Positions 1 through 9,061 of a stretch of DNA of 64,000 nucleotides are shown in pieces. This DNA comes from Gulosibacter sediminis (lineage in GTDB: Bacteria > Actinomycetota > Actinomycetes > Actinomycetales > Microbacteriaceae), in NCBI RefSeq assembly GCF_023370115.1, contig NZ_CP097160.1:2108001-2172000 (forward strand), given 5' to 3'. Each line of letters starts with the position of its first letter. The first letter of the stretch is position 1. A model generated the notes under the pieces. The model searched no databases. It saw only the letters and a list, made by a program, of their open reading frames with translations, and was not told the DNA's origin. Made by a program: the position numbers and the translations under genes.

Positions 1-1999
1 CCGTGTCGATGTCGGCACGCGTGGCGAAGTGATTGGCCCAGTACCCAATGTTGCGCACCGGCGAGAAGATCTTGTGCCAGGAACCGACCATCGTGACGAC
101 GAGGTCGAACATGAGCGGGATACCGGGAATCCAGAGGTACTTGAACATCTTGCGCCCGCGCTTTGCGAGCACCGCCGTGACTACGGCGAGCGCGACCGCC
201 GCGAGCAGCTGGTTCGCGATACCGAACAGCGGGAAGAACGTGTTGATGCCGCCGAGCGGATCGGTGACGCCGAGCAACAGGATGTAGCCCCAGCCCGCGA
301 CCATGAGCGCGGTCGTGAGCCACACACCGACGCGCCAGTTGTTGTCCTTAATGCGCGGCCAGAAGTTGCCGAGGGCCTCCTGCAGCTGGAAGCGCGCCAC
401 GCGGGTACCGGCGTCGACCGCGGTGAGGATGAACAGCGCCTCAAACATGATCGCGAAGTGGTACCAGAAGCCCATGAGGCCCGGCGTGATGTTGTGCATG
501 ATGTGAGCGATACCCATGGCGAGCGTGGGCGCGCCACCCGTGCGAGAGACGATCGACTCCTCCCCCACCTCTTCGGCCATCTGCTGGAGGAACGACCCTT
601 CGACATGCACGCCGTTGAGGCCGAGCGAGTTCACGAACATCGCCGCGCCCTCGACCGTGCCGCCGGTGGCCGCGACGGAGGAGTTCATGGCGAAGTAGAG
701 GCCGCGGTCGATCGACACGGCGGCGACAAGCGCCATGATCGCGACGAACGACTCCATGAGCATGCCGCCGTAGCCGATGAACTTCGTCTGGCGCTCCTTG
801 TGCACCATCTTCGGGGTCGTACCCGACGAGATGAGCGCGTGGAAGCCCGAGAGGGCGCCACACGCGATTGTGACGAAGAGGAACGGGAACAGCGCGCCAC
901 TGAACACGGGGCCGTCGGAGCGGCCCGCGAACTCGCTGAACGCGGGGGTTGTGATCTCGGGGCGCACGATGACGATCGCGACCGCGAGCACGACGATGAC
1001 GCCGATCTTCATGAAGGTCGACAGGTAGTCGCGCGGCGTGAGCAGCAGCCACACCGGCAGCACCGCGGCGATGAAGCCGTAGATGATGATCGCCCAGGCG
1101 ATGGTGGTGTGGTCGAGCAGGAAGAACGACGAGCCCCACTCGGTGGCGGCAATCTGGCCACCGCCGATGATCGCGGCCATGAGCAGGATGAAGCCGATCA
1201 CCGAGACCTCGAGGATCTTGCCGGGGCGCAGGTAGCGCAGGTAGATACCCATGAACAGGGCGATCGGAATCGTCATGCCGACCGAGAAGACACCCCAGGG
1301 GCTCTCGCCGAGCGAGTTCACGACGACGAGCGCGAGGATCGCAACGATGATGATCATGATCGTGAGGGTCGCGAGAATCGCGGCGATGCCGCCGACGCGA
1401 CCGAGGTCATCCCGCGCCATCTGGCCGAGCGAGCGGCCGCGGCGACGCGTCGAGATGAACAGCACGAGGTAGTCCTGCACCGCGCCCGCGAGCACGACGC
1501 CGACGATGATCCAGATCGTGCCGGGCAGGTAGCCCATCTGCGCGGCGAGCACGGGGCCGACGAGCGGGCCGGCGCCAGCGATCGCGGCGAAGTGGTGGCC
1601 GAACAGCACGCGGCGGTCGGTCGCGACGAAGTCCTTGCCGTTCGCCAGGTACTCGGCCGGCGTCGCGCGGTGGTCGTTCGGGCGCAGCAGGTGCTTCTCG
1701 ATGTAGTTCGCGTAGAAGCGGTAGGCGATGAGGTAGGTGCACACCGCGGCGAACACGAACCAGATGCCGTTGACCGATTCGCCGCGCACGAATGCGAGCA
1801 TGGTCCAGGCCACGCCACCGACGAGGGCGATGAGCACCCACGTGATGATCTTGCCTGGCGTCCACTTCCTCGCGCGGTCGAGCGCCTTGGCGTCGGCGCC
1901 GGCGACCGGGTACCCCTCGGGGGTGTTGAGCTGGGACTCATCCCATTCGACGGGCGGATTCGCGGCGTCGTCGGCGCGCGATTCGTCGATCCTTGTCAT
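1..1999 (-). CDS. cstA: Carbon starvation protein A (CstA) family transporter, C-terminus cut by window edge
   Basis: Translating the minus strand from the ATG at 1999 gives an uninterrupted frame of 666 codons to the window edge. It is a polytopic membrane protein of many hydrophobic segments, with CstA-like stretches such as RPNDHRATPAEYL, FGHHFAAIAGAGPLVGP, QDYLVLFISTRRRGRSLG and GALSGFHALISSGTT. The family imports peptides and/or pyruvate in carbon-starved cells; the substrate here is not shown. The ATG has a purine-rich stretch (GAGAGCGAGAAAG) just upstream. It lies downstream of truA in the same direction with a 103-base gap holding a 7-bp GC hairpin (2042-2063), so it probably has its own promoter. 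The C-terminus lies outside the window. Confidence 0.93.
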   Translation of the reverse strand, partial: MTRIDESRADDAANPPVEWDESQLNTPEGYPVAGADAKALDRARKWTPGKIITWVLIALVGGVAWTMLAFVRGESVNGIWFVFAAVCTYLIAYRFYANYIEKHLLRPNDHRATPAEYLANGKDFVATDRRVLFGHHFAAIAGAGPLVGPVLAAQMGYLPGTIWIIVGVVLAGAVQDYLVLFISTRRRGRSLGQMARDDLGRVGGIAAILATLTIMIIIVAILALVVVNSLGESPWGVFSVGMTIPIALFMGIYLRYLRPGKILEVSVIGFILLMAAIIGGGQIAATEWGSSFFLLDHTTIAWAIIIYGFIAAVLPVWLLLTPRDYLSTFMKIGVIVVLAVAIVIVRPEITTPAFSEFAGRSDGPVFSGALFPFLFVTIACGALSGFHALISSGTTPKMVHKERQTKFIGYGGMLMESFVAIMALVAAVSIDRGLYFAMNSSVAATGGTVEGAAMFVNSLGLNGVHVEGSFLQQMAEEVGEESIVSRTGGAPTLAMGIAHIMHNITPGLMGFWYHFAIMFEALFILTAVDAGTRVARFQLQEALGNFWPRIKDNNWRVGVWLTTALMVAGWGYILLLGVTDPLGGINTFFPLFGIANQLLAAVALAVVTAVLAKRGRKMFKYLWIPGIPLMFDLVVTMVGSWHKIFSPVRNIGYWANHFATRADIDT

Positions 2000-2102
2000 T
2001 CTTTCTCGCTCTCACTGGTTCAGCTCTGCGTTGAGTTGACGCGCGCCGTGCGGGTGCGGCGCGTGGCCAAGCATAGTGACTTCCAGCGAATTGGCGAGAT
2101 TC

Positions 2103-2993
2103 TTACAGTTTGGAGGCCTCGCGTCGTGGTAATTCAACGACATTGTCGGGCCGCTTCGCGCGGGTCGCGAGCTGGCGGGATGCGAGGTCAGCGTCGTCGG
2201 GGTACCCCACCCCGGTGAGGGTCAGGCCCTTCGCCGCGAGCACCGTGAACGCGTTCGAGCGGCTGCGCACCTCGAGCAGCTCGGGCACGCGCGCGAGCGG
2301 AAGCCTGCCCTGCCCGACCGCGGCGCACATCCCGACGAGCGAACGCACCATCGAGTGGCAGAAGGCGTCGGCGCGCACGTGCGCGCGGAAGACGCCCCGC
2401 TCGAGCTCCTCCCAGCGGAACTCCTGCAGCGTGCGGATCGTCGTCGCGCCCTCCCGCGGCTTGCAGAAGCCCGCGAAGTCGTGCAGCCCGACGAGCACCT
2501 CGGCGGAAGCGTTCATCGCGTCGAGATCGAGGGCTCTGCGCACGACCGTGGTGCGGTGCCGCTCGAGCGGATTCGCAACCGAGGTCGAGTCGGCGAGACG
2601 ATATTCGTAGCTGCGCCAGAGTGCCGAGAAGCGGGCGTCGAACTCGGTGCCGACCTCGCGCGCGCCGGTGATGAGGACGTCCGAGTCGGCGCCAAGAATG
2701 CCCGCGCAGCGGCGCACCAGCGCGGCCGCGGGGTCGTCATCGCCACGCCCCCGCACGGTCGACGCCCACACCTCGTCATCGAGGTCGAGGTGCGCGACCT
2801 GACCGGTGGCATGGACCCCAGCATCCGTTCGGCCAGCGACCGTGAGCAGCGGGCCGGTCTCGGGCAGCGCGCGGTAGAGGATGCGCAGCGCATCCTCGAG
2901 CGTGCCCTGCACCGTGCGGAGCTCGGGCTGCGCGGCCCAGCCGCTGAAGGCCGTGCCGTCGTAGGCGATGTCGAGGCGCACGCGGACATTCAT
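2103..2993 (-). CDS. truA: tRNA pseudouridine(38-40) synthase TruA
   Basis: The enzyme isomerises uridines 38-40 in the tRNA anticodon arm. The reading frame contains the TruA N-terminus LDIAYDGTAFSGWAAQP, the catalytic-aspartate motif AGRTDAGVHATGQVAHLD and the RSLVGM segment near the C-terminus. The frame is open up to 3137, but the conserved region starts just after the ATG at 2993 (MNVRVRLDIAYDG), giving 296 aa, normal for the family; an ATG at 3002 is an alternative and neither has a strong ribosome binding site. It follows rplQ, the usual order in actinobacteria, with a strong hairpin (3051-3084) between the two, so part of its expression may depend on readthrough. Confidence 0.93.
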   Translation of the reverse strand: MNVRVRLDIAYDGTAFSGWAAQPELRTVQGTLEDALRILYRALPETGPLLTVAGRTDAGVHATGQVAHLDLDDEVWASTVRGRGDDDPAAALVRRCAGILGADSDVLITGAREVGTEFDARFSALWRSYEYRLADSTSVANPLERHRTTVVRRALDLDAMNASAEVLVGLHDFAGFCKPREGATTIRTLQEFRWEELERGVFRAHVRADAFCHSMVRSLVGMCAAVGQGRLPLARVPELLEVRSRSNAFTVLAAKGLTLTGVGYPDDADLASRQLATRAKRPDNVVELPRREASKL

Positions 2994-3050
2994 GCGCACC
3001 ATCTTGCCGCATCCGTGCGCCCGCCGGGCCGAGGCGCTCGCGCGGAAACG

Positions 3051-3084
3051 AGGAAGGCCCCCGCCAAGTGGCGGGGGCCTTCCT
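3051..3084. terminator. Perfect 16-bp hairpin between rplQ and truA
   Basis: The arms 3051-3066 and 3069-3084 are perfect inverted repeats (aggaaggcccccgcca and its complement) with a 2-base loop. It begins 15 bases past the rplQ stop. There is no long T-run on either side, so it may be a terminator or an RNA-stabilising stem at the end of the alpha operon. Confidence 0.7.
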
Positions 3085-3099
3085 GTTGGTGCGAGGAGA

Positions 3100-3669
3100 C
3101 TACTTGGTCTCTTCCTCGGCTGCGTCGTCGGCAGCAACCTCGTCGGTCGCCTCGGCGGCGGCCTCGTCGGTCTCGACCTCAGCGGCAGCCTCGGCTGCCT
3201 CGGCCTCGACGGCGGCCTCGGCCTCGACGTCCTCGGTCACCACGTCGTCCTCGACAACCGGCGCCTCGGCGACGGGGGTCTCGGCAGCGGTGTTCTTCAC
3301 CTTCGGCGTGACGGGCTCGAGCACAAGCTCAATCACGGCCATCGGCGCGTTGTCGCCCTTGCGGTAACCGGTCTTGATGACGCGGGTGTAGCCGCCCGGG
3401 CGCTCCGCGACGAGCGGCGCGATCTCGGTGAAGAGCTCGTGCACGACACCGCGGTCAGTGATCGTCTCAAGCACCTTGCGGCGGTTGTGCAGGTCGCCAC
3501 GCTTGGCCTGCGTGATGAGGCGTTCAGCGACGGGCTGGAGGCGCTTCGCGCGGGTCTCGGTAGTCTGGATGCGCTTGTGCGTGAACAGCTGCGCGGCCAT
3601 CTGGCCAAGAATCATGCGCTCGTGGGTGGGGCCGGCGCCGATGCGAGGACCCTTTGTAGGCTTAGGCAT
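3100..3669 (-). CDS. rplQ: 50S ribosomal protein bL17 with acidic C-terminal extension
   Basis: bL17 binds the large subunit close to the exit-tunnel region. Residues 1-120 hold the conserved family core, starting [20 protein letters not shown] with the motif [26 protein letters not shown]. At 189 aa it is far longer than the roughly 120-130 aa core. The last 65 or so residues are almost only Ala, Glu, Val, Asp and Thr, a negatively charged low-complexity tail. It is the last ribosomal gene of the alpha operon, 44 bases after rpoA, and is followed by a perfect hairpin. Actinobacterial bL17 proteins are often extended in this way. Confidence 0.97.
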   Translation of the reverse strand: MPKPTKGPRIGAGPTHERMILGQMAAQLFTHKRIQTTETRAKRLQPVAERLITQAKRGDLHNRRKVLETITDRGVVHELFTEIAPLVAERPGGYTRVIKTGYRKGDNAPMAVIELVLEPVTPKVKNTAAETPVAEAPVVEDDVVTEDVEAEAAVEAEAAEAAAEVETDEAAAEATDEVAADDAAEEETK

Positions 3670-3713
3670 TCTCGTGATCTCTTTCTGAAACTAGGTATCC
3701 GCGTCTGCGCGGT

Positions 3714-4709
3714 TTAGATGTACTCGCCGCTGTCTTCGCCAGCACCGTAGAAGTGGGTGCCTTCGAAACCGGGCACCGAATCCTTGAGGCTCAGGCCCAT
3801 GCTCGACAGCTTGTCGCGCACCTCATCCACCGACTTCTGACCGAAGTTCCGGATGTTCATCAGCTGCGTCTCGCTCAGCGCAACGAGCTGCGACACCGTG
3901 GTGATGCCCTCGCGCATGAGGCAGTTGTACGAACGAACCGAAAGGTCGAGGTCGTTGATGCTCATCGACAGTTCTTCGTTGATGACCTGGTCAACCGGCG
4001 CGGGGCCGATCTCGATACCTTCAGCCTCAACGTTGAGCTCGCGTGCAAGCCCGAACAGCTCAACCAGCGTACCGCCGGCCGAAGCAACGGCGTCGCGCGG
4101 CGACATCGACTGCTTGGTCTCGACGTCGACCACGAGGCGGTCGAAGTCGGTGCGCTCACCCGCACGGGTGGCCTCAACGCGGTAGGTGACCTTGAGCACC
4201 GGCGAATAGATCGAGTCGACCGGAATCTGGCCGGCCTCGGAGTACTCGTTGCGGTTCTGCTGGGCCGAAACGTAGCCGCGGCCACGCTCGATCGTGAGCT
4301 CGAGCTCGAACTTCGCGTCGTCGTTCAGCGTCGCGATGACGAGGTTCGGGTTGTGAATCTCCACGCCGGCGGGGGCGGAGATGTCAGCGGCAGTCACTTC
4401 ACCGGCGCCGGTCTTGCGCAGGTACGCGGTGATCGGCTCGTCGTGCTCGCTCGAAACAACGAGCTGCTTGATGTTGAGGATGATCTCGGTGACATCCTCC
4501 TTCACGCCCGAAATGGTCGTGAACTCGTGCTGCACGTTGTCGAGGCGGATGCTCGTAACGGCCGCGCCGGGGATCGAGCTGAGCAGGGTGCGACGCAGCG
4601 AGTTGCCGAGCGTGTAGCCAAAGCCAGGCTCGAGCGGCTCGATGACGAAGCGCGAACGGTACTCGGAGACGTGCTCCTCGGTGAGGGTGGGGCGCTGTGC
4701 AATGAGCAC
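3714..4709 (-). CDS. rpoA: DNA-directed RNA polymerase subunit alpha
   Basis: This 331-aa protein nucleates RNA polymerase assembly as a dimer and contacts activators and UP elements. The N-terminal domain has the [20 protein letters not shown] segment. The C-terminal domain has the motif [16 protein letters not shown] followed by [15 protein letters not shown], the helix-hairpin-helix DNA-binding part. The start is a GTG (4709) just upstream of [12 protein letters not shown], matching actinobacterial RpoA starts. It lies between rpsK and rplQ. The rpsD gene that precedes rpoA in many bacteria is absent, and a hairpin fills the rpsK-rpoA gap. Confidence 0.98.
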   Translation of the reverse strand: MLIAQRPTLTEEHVSEYRSRFVIEPLEPGFGYTLGNSLRRTLLSSIPGAAVTSIRLDNVQHEFTTISGVKEDVTEIILNIKQLVVSSEHDEPITAYLRKTGAGEVTAADISAPAGVEIHNPNLVIATLNDDAKFELELTIERGRGYVSAQQNRNEYSEAGQIPVDSIYSPVLKVTYRVEATRAGERTDFDRLVVDVETKQSMSPRDAVASAGGTLVELFGLARELNVEAEGIEIGPAPVDQVINEELSMSINDLDLSVRSYNCLMREGITTVSQLVALSETQLMNIRNFGQKSVDEVRDKLSSMGLSLKDSVPGFEGTHFYGAGEDSGEYI

Positions 4710-4826
4710 TGTGTGGTTCCTTTCGGCAAAGCGTCCGCTATATGACGCTTGGCGTGTGCGTGAGTGGCGATCTCACGTGAGGTAGGTAGTGGTGCGAAAG
4801 ACAGGCGGTCCGGCGGGTGCCGGAAA

Positions 4827-4859
4827 GTCGCCCAACCCTCGAGGTGAGGACCGGGCGAC
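4827..4859 (-). terminator. Hairpin with short U-run between rpsK and rpoA
   Basis: On the minus strand gtcgccc (4859-4853) pairs with gggcgac (4833-4827) and is followed by TTT (4826-4824). It begins 8 bases after the rpsK stop. The 7-bp stem encloses a 19-base loop that can fold further around a cctcgagg core. It may be an attenuator setting the ratio of polymerase alpha to ribosomal proteins. Confidence 0.45.
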
Positions 4860-4867
4860 CGGGGGCG

Positions 4868-5266
4868 TTAGACGCGACGACGCTTCGGCGGGCGAGCACC
4901 GTTGTGCGCCTGCGGGGTGACGTCGGTGATCGAACCGACCTCGAGGCCCGCGGCCTGCAGCGAACGGATGGCGGTCTCGCGACCCGAACCCGGGCCCTTC
5001 ACGAAGACGTCAACCTTCTTCATGCCGTGCTCCTGTGCCTGGCGAGCAGCCGACTCAGCGGCGAGCTGCGCGGCGAACGGGGTCGACTTACGCGAACCCT
5101 TGTAGCCAACGGCGCCTGACGAGGCCCAGCTGATCACAGCACCGGTGGTGTCAGTGATCGAAACGATCGTGTTGTTGAACGTCGACTTGATGTGCGCCTG
5201 GCCGACGGCGACGTTCTTGTTGCTCTTGCGGCGCGGCTTGCGCGCGGCGGTCTTGGGGGTAGCCAA
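4868..5266 (-). CDS. rpsK: 30S ribosomal protein uS11
   Basis: uS11 sits on the 30S platform near the mRNA exit. The 132-aa protein has a basic N-terminus ([20 protein letters not shown]), then [20 protein letters not shown] and [18 protein letters not shown], and the C-terminal [16 protein letters not shown] that is diagnostic of the family. The ATG is preceded by a GGAGAGAAG ribosome binding site. It lies 50 bases after rpsM, and is followed by a hairpin and rpoA rather than rpsD. Confidence 0.98.
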   Translation of the reverse strand: MATPKTAARKPRRKSNKNVAVGQAHIKSTFNNTIVSITDTTGAVISWASSGAVGYKGSRKSTPFAAQLAAESAARQAQEHGMKKVDVFVKGPGSGRETAIRSLQAAGLEVGSITDVTPQAHNGARPPKRRRV

Positions 5267-5316
5267 TTCTTCTCTCCTACGAAATTCGGTTCACTCACAT
5301 CCGCAATGCGGATGGG

Positions 5317-5691
5317 TTACTTCGCCTTCTTCTTACCGGCGACGGTGCGCTTCGGGCCCTTACGCGAACGCGCGTTGGTCTTGGTGCGCTGACCGTGCAC
5401 GGGAAGACCGCGACGGTGGCGGATGCCCTGGTAGCTACCGATTTCGACCTTGCGGCGGATGTCGGCTGCGACCTCACGGCGAAGGTCACCTTCAACCTGG
5501 TAGGTACCTTCGATGTGGTCGCGGAGGGCAACGAGCTGCTCGTCGCTGAGGTCCTTGACTCGGGTGTTGCCGTCGACGCCGGTAGCCTCGAGCGACTTGA
5601 GCGCGCGGGTGCGGCCGATGCCGTAGATGTAGGTGAGTGCAACCTCGACGCGCTTTTCGCGCGGGAGGTCAACGCCTGCTAGACGTGCCAT
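5317..5691 (-). CDS. rpsM: 30S ribosomal protein uS13
   Basis: uS13 is in the 30S head and forms bridges to the 50S subunit and contacts P-site tRNA. The 124-aa protein begins [20 protein letters not shown], followed by the helix-hairpin-helix-like [17 protein letters not shown]. It ends in the conserved [20 protein letters not shown] plus a lysine-rich tail. It follows rpmJ with a 173-base gap, longer than the other gaps in this cluster; no extra gene was recognised in that gap. A GGAGCACACTCCA stretch upstream of the ATG could be the ribosome binding site. Confidence 0.98.
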   Translation of the reverse strand: MARLAGVDLPREKRVEVALTYIYGIGRTRALKSLEATGVDGNTRVKDLSDEQLVALRDHIEGTYQVEGDLRREVAADIRRKVEIGSYQGIRHRRGLPVHGQRTKTNARSRKGPKRTVAGKKKAK

Positions 5692-5864
5692 TGGAGTGTG
5701 CTCCTAGATGGTGAGAGGTGTGGTGCAGCAGCTGGGCCCCGGCCTCGTGCCCGGAGGTGTCCCCGACCGTGGTGCGATCGGTTCTTACCGCTGCGATTGC
5801 ATTATTGAGTTGTGTGCCACCGAGGCGGCGGATGCGCGGCGAGCGCGAGGCCCGCCGACCGCAA

Positions 5865-5978
5865 CTAGCCCTGGCGCTGCTTGTGGCGCGGGTTGTCGCA
5901 GATGACCATGACGCGGCCGTGACGACGGATCACGCGGCACTTGTCGCACATCTTCTTAACCGAAGGCTTGACCTTCAT
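5865..5978 (-). CDS. rpmJ: 50S ribosomal protein bL36
   Basis: This 37-codon gene, [20 protein letters not shown] through [11 protein letters not shown], is the complete bL36. It carries the zinc ligands C-x2-C, a later C and the terminal H, so this is the C+ (zinc-binding) form. It lies between infA and rpsM on the minus strand, the normal place. bL36 binds domain VI of 23S rRNA late in large-subunit assembly. The ATG has an AGAAAGAAGAAC purine-rich site upstream. Every position is typical, so the call is firm despite the size. Confidence 0.97.
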   Translation of the reverse strand: MKVKPSVKKMCDKCRVIRRHGRVMVICDNPRHKQRQG

Positions 5979-6058
5979 GAGTGTTCTTCTTTCTTCGCTG
6001 GCCTCGTGCTGACGCGGGTGCGCCAGCCGTTCCTTATCCGGCCGAAACGAACTGCAGG

Positions 6059-6280
6059 CTACTTGTAGCGGTAGACGATGCGGCCACGCGTGAGGTCGTA
6101 GGGGCTGAGTTCTACGATCACTCGGTCTTCGGGAAGGATGCGGATGTAGTGCTGCCGCATCTTGCCGGAGATGTGTGCGAGGACCTTGTGTCCATTGGAA
6201 AGTTCGACACGGAACATTGCGTTTGGCAATGCTTCGATGACCGTGCCCTCGATCTCGATGACGCCGTCTTTTTTGGCCAT
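6059..6280 (-). CDS. infA: Translation initiation factor IF-1
   Basis: IF-1 blocks the ribosomal A site during initiation and helps IF-2 and IF-3. The start is the ATG at 6280, [20 protein letters not shown], giving 73 aa. The frame is open further upstream to 6361, but those codons are unrelated to the family and lie downstream of the likely promoter -10. The OB-fold motifs [20 protein letters not shown] and [18 protein letters not shown] are present. It is first gene of infA-rpmJ-rpsM-rpsK-rpoA-rplQ. It is separated from map, its usual upstream neighbour, by an HNH endonuclease gene on the opposite strand. Confidence 0.98.
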   Translation of the reverse strand: MAKKDGVIEIEGTVIEALPNAMFRVELSNGHKVLAHISGKMRQHYIRILPEDRVIVELSPYDLTRGRIVYRYK

Positions 6281-6377
6281 AGCCTCACTGTCGCTTGCTG
6301 TAGTTCGCCGCATGCCGGTCATGCGGAAATCGACTTCTCGCAGACATGCCAAAGCAGGCACGACAAGCCGACTTTCA

Positions 6378-6407
6378 ACTATAGGCTGGCGCGCTCGCGA
6401 AATGCAA
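6378..6407 (-). promoter_or_regulatory. Probable sigma70-type promoter of the infA-rplQ operon
   Basis: Read on the minus strand: -35 TTGCAT (6407-6402), an 18-base spacer, -10 TATAGT (6383-6378), about 98 bases upstream of the infA ATG. The rpsJ promoter uses the same -35 hexamer and spacing. The remaining bases between here and the HNH gene at 6591 hold no gene I can recognise. Confidence 0.65.
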
Positions 6408-6590
6408 GGGGGAGTTCCGTTCAGATCCCACGGAACTCAGACAGCCTGAGCCTAACAGCCTTGCGCGCAGAACACACTCATAGCGAGCGGTGGGTTTCGG
6501 ATGCACGCCTGCGGAGATGTCGGAGGCTCATAGTCCACTGCAATTACCGACAAGAGCACCCCGCAGCAGCGCGGAAGGAGGCGGCGCGAG

Positions 6591-7958
6591 ATGACCAGCA
6601 CGGCACCCGAGTTTGACGATGACCAGACCGACGCATTCCTCCGCGTCGCGCTCGAACAGTTCCACGCCGACCTGCGCGCGCGGGCGGCGGTCGATGCCTC
6701 CGACTTCCGCACCTACGCAACTATTTACAACACTGCCGAGGCCTACACCTCGCGCGATTGTGGGCCCGCCGTCTCGGCCACGAAGCGCGCCGAGACGTTC
6801 CAGTGGCATCTGCGCTCGGTCGCGGGCGAGTTCGCGTGCGACTCGCAGCTCACCGACAACGCGCTGATGAACCGCGCGCGGGGCGCGCACAACCTGTTCA
6901 CGAAGTTCCCGTACTGGCACGATGCGCTCGCCGAGGCCTCGGTGCAGGCCGGGCACGTGGGCGCGATGCTCCGGCACCACTCCCCCGTACCGCCGCAGCA
7001 CTACGCCACCTACGGCAACGGCGTGCTGCGATACGCGAAGGCGCACACCGCTCCTCAGACCGAGACCTACGCGAAGAAACTCGCGGCGAAACTCGCGAGC
7101 GAGGAATTCGAAGAGGCCCACAAGCAGGCGTTCGAGAAGCGCCGAGTCATCGTCAACCACGACGACTTCGGCATGGCCTTCCTCACCGCCTATCTCCCCT
7201 CCGTCGTCGCGGCCGCCATCGACGAGCAGCTGTCGCGCGACGCCGAAGCGATGATCGACGTCGCAAAGCAGGAGGGTAGGGACCGTCGGAACGAGCCCGA
7301 GTTCGACGCCGACCTGCGCACGCGCGACCAGCACCGCGCCAACATCCTCTCCGACACCCTGCTCACTGCCACGGCACAGACGATCCTCGAGGGCCCTGCC
7401 GAGGGCGCCGCGCGGGTCAGGGCTACGGTGAGCATCGTCACGCCGGTGCTGGCGCTGCGCGACCCAAAGTTCGCCGGGGCGTTCGCTCGGGCGGGCGGCT
7501 CCGACACCTGCGCCGGGGTGGCGATGCTCAACGGCATCCAGCCCATGAGCGCCGAAGAGGCCCGCCAGTGGGCCGCCGATGGCGAGCTCGAGCGCATCCT
7601 CACGCACCCCATCACGGGGCACGTCATCACTTCCGACACCTATGCGCCGACCGCGTCGCTGCGCAGGTATCTCCGCGCCCGCGACGTCGTCTGCTGCTTC
7701 CCGGGCTGCCGCCGGCCGGCGCATCGCAGCGAGCTCGACCACACGGTCGCGTGGCAGGACGGCGGCAAGACGCACCCGGGCAATCTCGGGCACCTCTGCC
7801 GCGCCCACCACACGCAGAAGCACGTGCAGCCGTGGCAGGTCTTCAACCTCGGCGGCGGCGAACTGGCATGGATCACGCCCGAGGGGCGAACCATCCACGT
7901 TTCACCCGAACCGCCGGGGCCCCGCTTTGTCGAGGTGCACGATCCGCCACCCTTCTAA
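6591..7958 (+). CDS. HNH endonuclease signature protein with DUF222 (13E12-repeat-like) domain
   Basis: The 455-aa protein has a long alpha-helical N-terminal part resembling DUF222, and a C-terminal HNH nuclease motif around residues 355-405: YLRARDVVCCFPGCRRPAHR, then SELDHTVAW, then LGHLCRAHHTQKH. The cysteines and histidines are the expected metal ligands. An ideal AAGGAGG lies 9 bases before the ATG. Such genes occur in many copies in actinobacterial genomes and are sometimes linked to mobile 13E12-type elements. The function in cells is not established. It sits alone on the plus strand between infA and map, breaking a normally contiguous minus-strand cluster. Confidence 0.88.
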   Translation: MTSTAPEFDDDQTDAFLRVALEQFHADLRARAAVDASDFRTYATIYNTAEAYTSRDCGPAVSATKRAETFQWHLRSVAGEFACDSQLTDNALMNRARGAHNLFTKFPYWHDALAEASVQAGHVGAMLRHHSPVPPQHYATYGNGVLRYAKAHTAPQTETYAKKLAAKLASEEFEEAHKQAFEKRRVIVNHDDFGMAFLTAYLPSVVAAAIDEQLSRDAEAMIDVAKQEGRDRRNEPEFDADLRTRDQHRANILSDTLLTATAQTILEGPAEGAARVRATVSIVTPVLALRDPKFAGAFARAGGSDTCAGVAMLNGIQPMSAEEARQWAADGELERILTHPITGHVITSDTYAPTASLRRYLRARDVVCCFPGCRRPAHRSELDHTVAWQDGGKTHPGNLGHLCRAHHTQKHVQPWQVFNLGGGELAWITPEGRTIHVSPEPPGPRFVEVHDPPPF

Positions 7959-8084
7959 GGGTGCGGTCTGCCCACGAACGGGCCAACGCACCCCAGCACC
8001 CCAGCACATCCACCGGACCACATCAGGGCCGCACCGCTCGTCACATCGAGAGCGGTACTCGGGATGCGCTGGGGCGCTTTGGGG

Positions 8085-8927
8085 CTACGGCACGGGAACG
8101 GGCGTCACACCAAGCGGCGCGAGACCAGCGGCGCCGCCGTCGGCGGCGGTGGAGACCCAGATACCTTCTTTATGGCGCAGCACGGTGTGCTCCCAGTGGG
8201 CGCTCGGCGTTCCATCGATCGCGCGCACGGACCAGTGGTCGGGGTCGGTACGCACATCGGGGCTGCCCGCGGTAAGCATGGGCTCGATGCAGATCGCGAG
8301 GCCAGCCTTCACGACCGGGCCGCGACGGCGCACGCGGTAGTTGAAAACGGTCGGCTCTTCGTGCATATCGCGGCCGATACCGTGTCCGGTGTAGCCCTCG
8401 AGGTTGCCGAGCGGACCCTCGTCGAGGTGCATATCGATCTCGTCCTCGATCGCGCCGCCCACGTCGTTGAGGTGGCGGGCCGACGCAACCGCGGCGATAC
8501 CCGCCCACATGGCAGCCTGCGCAGCGGCGCTCGTACGGCGCGCATCCAGCAGCCACTGCTCGGCGTTCTCGCGCTGCGGCTTACCCGGCACGATGAACGT
8601 GCGTGCTGAGTCGCCGTTCCAACCGTTCAACTGGGCACCGCAGTCGATCGACACGATGTCGCCCGGCTGCAGCGGCGTCTCGTTCGGGATCCCGTGCACG
8701 ACGACGTCGTTCACCGAGGCACACACGGTGTGGGCGTAGTCCTCGACGAGCTTGAAGTTCGACTCGCCGCCCCCGGCGAGGATCACGCGCTCGGCAATGG
8801 CATCAAGCTCGAGCGTCGAAATGCCGGGGCGAATGGCGGCTTCGACCGCATCCAGGGCCTGCGAGGTGAGCAGTCCGGCGGGCACCATGAGGCGCAGCTC
8901 TTCGGGGGACTTATAGATCGAGCGCAT
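8085..8927 (-). CDS. map: Type I methionine aminopeptidase
   Basis: It removes the initiator methionine from nascent proteins. The 280-aa frame has the pita-bread-fold metal ligands in order: the D of IDCGAQLNGWNGDSARTF and its second D, the H of GHGIGRDMHEEP, the E of AICIEPML, and the final E of WEHTVLRH. The conserved start MRSIYKSPEELRLM gives the ATG at 8927; the frame is open 17 codons further without family similarity. In related genomes map directly follows secY-adk. Here about 20 kb separates it from adk, and an HNH gene separates it from infA. Confidence 0.95.
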   Translation of the reverse strand: MRSIYKSPEELRLMVPAGLLTSQALDAVEAAIRPGISTLELDAIAERVILAGGGESNFKLVEDYAHTVCASVNDVVVHGIPNETPLQPGDIVSIDCGAQLNGWNGDSARTFIVPGKPQRENAEQWLLDARRTSAAAQAAMWAGIAAVASARHLNDVGGAIEDEIDMHLDEGPLGNLEGYTGHGIGRDMHEEPTVFNYRVRRRGPVVKAGLAICIEPMLTAGSPDVRTDPDHWSVRAIDGTPSAHWEHTVLRHKEGIWVSTAADGGAAGLAPLGVTPVPVP

Positions 8928-9061
8928 GGCACCGAGCCTACTCGGCACACCGTGCGTCTCGAGCAGGTAAAGAAGCATCCTTCAAGCTGGGCGTTCCGTG
9001 CTAACTTGCTGAAAAACTTCACGACGGCATCCGCGCCATACAACGACGTTAGGAACCACGC

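Noticed and set aside
29-2218. 729-codon open frame on the plus strand
   Set aside because: It is antisense to cstA. Its translation is Arg/Asp/Glu/His-rich as expected for the shadow of a GC-rich gene, while the minus strand gives a clean CstA membrane protein.
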